Positions 8,463-10,534 of a stretch of 10,534 nt of DNA are shown here, in pieces. The notes under the pieces were generated by a model. It did no database searches, was not told the DNA's origin, and saw nothing but the letters and a program-made list of their open reading frames with translations. Location: NCBI GenBank assembly GCA_038319625.1, contig JBBQDK010000106.1:1-10534 (forward strand), in the 5' to 3' direction. The stretch is from JBBQDK01 sp038319625. GTDB taxonomy: Bacteria; Pseudomonadota; Gammaproteobacteria; JBBQDK01. Position numbers and translations under genes: made by a program. Numbering within the stretch: the stretch's first letter is position 1; each line of letters begins with the position of its first letter.

Positions 8463-9383
8463 ATGCAGACTGCTTTCATCACTCATCCAACCTGCCTGAA
8501 GCAGCTCATTGAGCCAGGACATCCCGACAGTCCGGCGCGTCTCATGGCGATCGAGGATCAGCTGATCGCCAGTGGTGTGTATGATTTCCTGCAGCATCAC
8601 GAGGCACCACGTGCCACTCGCGCCCAATTGGAGCGTGTACATTCAGCGGCGTATCTTGACCGCCTGATCGCCGCTGTGCCGAGCGAAGGTCTGGTTGCGA
8701 TCGGTGCAGACACCTGGATGAATCCCGACACATTGGAAGCTGCGCTGCATGCAGCCGGTGCCGTGGTACTCGGCACCGATCTGGTCATGAGCGGCAAATT
8801 GGCGAACGCTTTCTGTAGCATCCGCCCGCCAGGTCATCACGCAAGTCGTGACCAGGCCATGGGTTTGTGTTTGCTCAACAATGTGGCGGTAGGTGCCGCA
8901 CATGCCCTCGCCGCACACGGTCTGGACCGTATCGCGATTGCGGATTTCGACGTACATCATGGCAATGGCACAGAAGATATCTTTTGCGACGACTCGCGCG
9001 TGCTGTTGTGTTCGCTGTTCCAAAACCCGCTGTACCCGCACACCGGCAGCACCGGCAGTACCCATATCATCAACGTCCCGCTGACCGAAGGCATGGATGG
9101 AGGCGACATGCGCCGGGCTGTGCTGGAACAATGGCTACCGGCGCTACAGGACTTTCAACCTGAGATAATATTCATCAGTGCCGGTTTCGACGGTCATTGG
9201 CAAGACGAGATTGCGGATCTGGCGCTGATCGAGTCGGATTTCTCTTGGCTAACGCAACAACTCAAGACGGTTGCCACAACTTGGTCAGAAGGACGTATCG
9301 TCTCGGTACTGGAAGGGGGTTACGTGTTGCATGCGCTAGGTCGCAGCGTTTTGGCACACTTGAAGGTCTTGAGCGAGTTGTGA
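8463..9383 (+). CDS. Histone deacetylase-family zinc amidohydrolase (acetyl-lysine or acetylpolyamine deacetylase)
   Basis: A 306-aa arginase/deacetylase-fold hydrolase, probably cytoplasmic since no signal peptide is visible. Family motifs are complete. HPDSPARL (20-27) is the bacterial HDAC opening. The active-site pair in RPPGHHAS is H125/H126. DFDVHHGNGT (161-170) supplies the zinc ligands D163 and H165 and the relay D161. SAGFDGH (239-245) supplies the third zinc ligand D243. EGGY (284-287) holds the transition-state tyrosine Y287. Members remove acetyl groups from lysines (AcuC acting on acetyl-CoA synthetase in Bacillus) or from polyamines; sequence alone does not separate these. ATG at 8463 is preferred over an in-frame TTG at 8451, though the ribosome site is weak for both. 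The divergent lysine acetyltransferase makes protein deacetylation a good guess. A class II/IV-like enzyme could also serve acetylpolyamine breakdown. Confidence 0.93.
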   Translation: MQTAFITHPTCLKQLIEPGHPDSPARLMAIEDQLIASGVYDFLQHHEAPRATRAQLERVHSAAYLDRLIAAVPSEGLVAIGADTWMNPDTLEAALHAAGAVVLGTDLVMSGKLANAFCSIRPPGHHASRDQAMGLCLLNNVAVGAAHALAAHGLDRIAIADFDVHHGNGTEDIFCDDSRVLLCSLFQNPLYPHTGSTGSTHIINVPLTEGMDGGDMRRAVLEQWLPALQDFQPEIIFISAGFDGHWQDEIADLALIESDFSWLTQQLKTVATTWSEGRIVSVLEGGYVLHALGRSVLAHLKVLSEL

Positions 9384-9431
9384 TTGCTCATGTGAATCGC
9401 GCAAGGCGTATGCAAGCGCCCCCCCGCCGCA
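9384..9431. other. Short convergent gap between deacetylase gene and yhbY
   Basis: These 48 bases separate two stop codons facing each other. A weak stem, GGCG at about 9403 pairing with CGCC at about 9415, lacks a T-run on either side. No terminator is claimed. Confidence 0.4.
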
Positions 9432-9731
9432 TCAATCTTTGGGTAATTGGACAGCGAGCTTCTCTTTGTTTCTGCGGAACACCGTCAGCGTCTTGCCGAT
9501 AACCTGAATCCGTTGCACGCCTTCCCGGATGCAGATTTCGTCCATCATGGCCCGGGTCGAGTCACGGTCTTCCGCCGCAATTTTGATCTTGACCAATTCA
9601 TGCTGATCAAGTGCAATGTCCAGTTCCTTCAGCAATGGTGGCGTAAGACCCTTCTGCCCGACCATGACGACCGGATTGAGCGCATGGCATTTTCCACGTA
9701 GGAACTTGATCTGGTTTTTCGATAGTGACAT
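9432..9731 (-). CDS. yhbY: YhbY, CRM-domain ribosome assembly RNA-binding protein
   Basis: A 99-aa protein consisting of one CRM domain, close to the 97 aa of E. coli YhbY, which associates with 50S ribosomal precursors. The opening SLSKNQIKFLRGKCHALNPVV is typical. The RNA-binding GxxG loop is GQKG (25-28). The middle ELDIALDQHELVKIKI matches the family, and the last strand GKTLTVFRRN (79-88) is well kept. ATG at 9731 is the only sensible start, but no strong ribosome site is visible ahead of it. It converges with the deacetylase gene. In many gammaproteobacteria yhbY faces rlmE (ftsJ) and ftsH across a divergent gap; here no such gene is found in the next 800 bases. Confidence 0.95.
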   Translation of the reverse strand: MSLSKNQIKFLRGKCHALNPVVMVGQKGLTPPLLKELDIALDQHELVKIKIAAEDRDSTRAMMDEICIREGVQRIQVIGKTLTVFRRNKEKLAVQLPKD

Positions 9732-10294
9732 GGCGACAGCGGCGGCGTTTTGATGGGTGCAGAATATATCAGGAAGCGACCGACGGTAGTAGAGGTGTGA
9801 CCTGCCGGTTCAGACGCGCGCCGGCACACATTAAGACCTGTCGTTTCGATAGGAAAATGGTGCGCCCGAGAGGATGAATCTGGGCACTGGACTGAGGTCG
9901 TAGCAGTGACCTGAAGGGCAGTAATTGAGATACATAGACTGGGACTACCAGAACCTGACTGCCACAAATCTAATTAGCGCATCTTACGAACTCGAATGAT
10001 AAGGGCATGCGTCCTTTGGTAACATGGCGCTCATCCCTGCCCCATTCGATTGTGAAAATCTTTTCCTTTGAAAAACAGACGCGTACCACGCTTGGCGTTT
10101 TATGCAAATTGGGGATGTCGCTACCCCATACAGAACTCACAGAAAAGTACCACAGAAGTAGTACTCCTGACGACCGTATATTTTAGACCTTGTGTTTTGT
10201 GTTTTCGATGTGTCTATTACTTTGCAAAGACCGATATCTTGAGCGGAAATTTCCCCATTAAGAGTGATCGCCGACAAATCAGTTTTCTACATCA

Positions 10295-10417
10295 TCAGCA
10301 TTTACGTATCCGAAAGCGATATTCTCCACCTTCTTCTGAAGCTTCGATCATTTCGTCACCCAAGCGCTTACAAAGAAGCAGGGCATCATCGACACCCGGC
10401 TTTAAAATAAGTCGCAT
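10295..10417 (-). CDS. Candidate 40-aa acidic small protein
   Basis: I do not recognise this ORF. It runs from ATG at 10417-10415 to TGA at 10297-10295. The product begins MRLILKPGVDDALLLCKRLG and ends GGEYRFRIRKC. Codon first positions are rich in G and purines, and the make-up (an Asp/Glu-rich, probably helical middle with a basic tail and two cysteines) looks like a real protein more than chance. Against it: no ribosome site precedes the ATG, and its first codon overlaps a rival ATG on the other strand. It might be the translated remnant of a longer gene. Existence is uncertain. Confidence 0.3.
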   Translation of the reverse strand: MRLILKPGVDDALLLCKRLGDEMIEASEEGGEYRFRIRKC

Positions 10418-10534
10418 GATATGTAAAAAATACCCGCAAATTTACGGATATGCCAAATTGTTAACTCGAATTGAACGACTGCAACTGGACAATGTCTATC
10501 ATTGCAGCACTTGCGGCGTACCCTTGCGTGTCGG
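10416..10534 (+). CDS. Candidate start of a gene with a CxxC zinc-ribbon-like motif (cut by window edge)
   Basis: The plus frame opens at ATG 10416 and stays open to the edge, giving 39 codons. The visible product starts MICKKYPQIYGYAKLLTRIE and contains YHCSTCGVPL at about residues 28-37. That CxxC knuckle often belongs to a zinc ribbon, whose second half would lie beyond the window. The same frame is open back to 10056 (a TGA sits at 10053-10055), but that upstream part does not look like protein. No good ribosome site precedes the ATG. I cannot assign a family. Confidence 0.33.
   Translation, partial: MICKKYPQIYGYAKLLTRIERLQLDNVYHCSTCGVPLRV

Larger units (their letters stand above)
9732..10534. 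other. AT-richer tail without a confident gene
   Basis: About 800 bases upstream of yhbY, by eye clearly AT-richer from about 9960 onward than the rest of the window. It must include the yhbY promoter. Small structures seen: a hairpin AAGGGC-ATGC-GTCCTT (10001-10016, one G-U pair), a 5-bp stem TGGGG/CCCCA (10110-10128), and a tandem TGTGTTT repeat (10191-10204). No tRNA, rRNA or known small RNA was recognised. It may be a former gene region, an island edge, or plain spacer. Two tiny candidate genes at its right end are listed separately. Confidence 0.5.

Noticed and set aside
9629..9967. 112-codon minus-strand frame overlapping yhbY
   Set aside because: It shares most of its 3' part with yhbY in another frame. 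The Ser/Thr-rich product resembles no protein I know.
10001..10016. Hairpin AAGGGC-ATGC-GTCCTT as a terminator
   Set aside because: No T-run follows the stem on either strand and no gene ends nearby.
10024..10071. 15-codon ORF starting MALIPAPFDC
   Set aside because: Too short to judge, with no clear ribosome site at proper spacing and no downstream gene that would make it a leader peptide.
10191..10204. Tandem TGTGTTT repeat
   Set aside because: Only two copies in low-complexity T-rich sequence; not a CRISPR or meaningful satellite.

Overview
The window reads as bacterial chromosome, most likely from a gammaproteobacterium. The basis is a proteobacterial-type HrpB helicase, an enteric-size Pat (YfiQ/PatZ) acetyltransferase, YhbY, and GC-rich codon use. 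A perfect TGAT-N4-ATCA (FNR/Anr-type) palindrome ahead of a pyruvate:ferredoxin oxidoreductase suggests a facultative anaerobe or micro-oxic lifestyle. The genus cannot be told from the sequence alone.

Layout, left to right. (1) 1-544, minus: N-terminal 181 codons of the HrpB-type helicase, running off the left edge. (2) 545-934: a 390-base divergent gap with a FNR-like box and an inverted repeat. (3) 935-4558, plus: full-length single-chain pyruvate:ferredoxin/flavodoxin oxidoreductase (NifJ type, 1207 aa) with all twelve expected cluster cysteines. (4) 4551-5564, plus: a dihydroorotate-dehydrogenase-like flavoprotein that overlaps the previous gene by 8 bases and lacks the usual catalytic residues. 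(5) 5675-8353, minus: an 892-aa Pat-type protein lysine acetyltransferase (NDP-forming acyl-CoA-synthetase-like body plus C-terminal GNAT). (6) 8463-9383, plus: a zinc-dependent histone-deacetylase-family hydrolase, divergent from the acetyltransferase across a 109-base gap. (7) 9432-9731, minus: YhbY, convergent with the deacetylase. (8) 9732-10534: an AT-richer tail with no confident gene. It holds a 40-codon minus-strand ORF and a plus-strand reading frame with a CxxC motif that runs off the right edge.

How the genes may work together. PFOR makes (or, run backwards, consumes) acetyl-CoA, and the flavoprotein is translationally coupled to it. Pat-type enzymes use acetyl-CoA to acetylate lysines, classically of acetyl-CoA synthetase, and HDAC-family enzymes such as AcuC remove such marks. 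The middle 8.4 kb therefore looks like an acetyl-CoA neighbourhood with its own possible acetylation/deacetylation switch. That functional link is inferred from gene order. The enzyme identities themselves are well supported by motifs. No insertion sequence, CRISPR array, tRNA or rRNA was seen.
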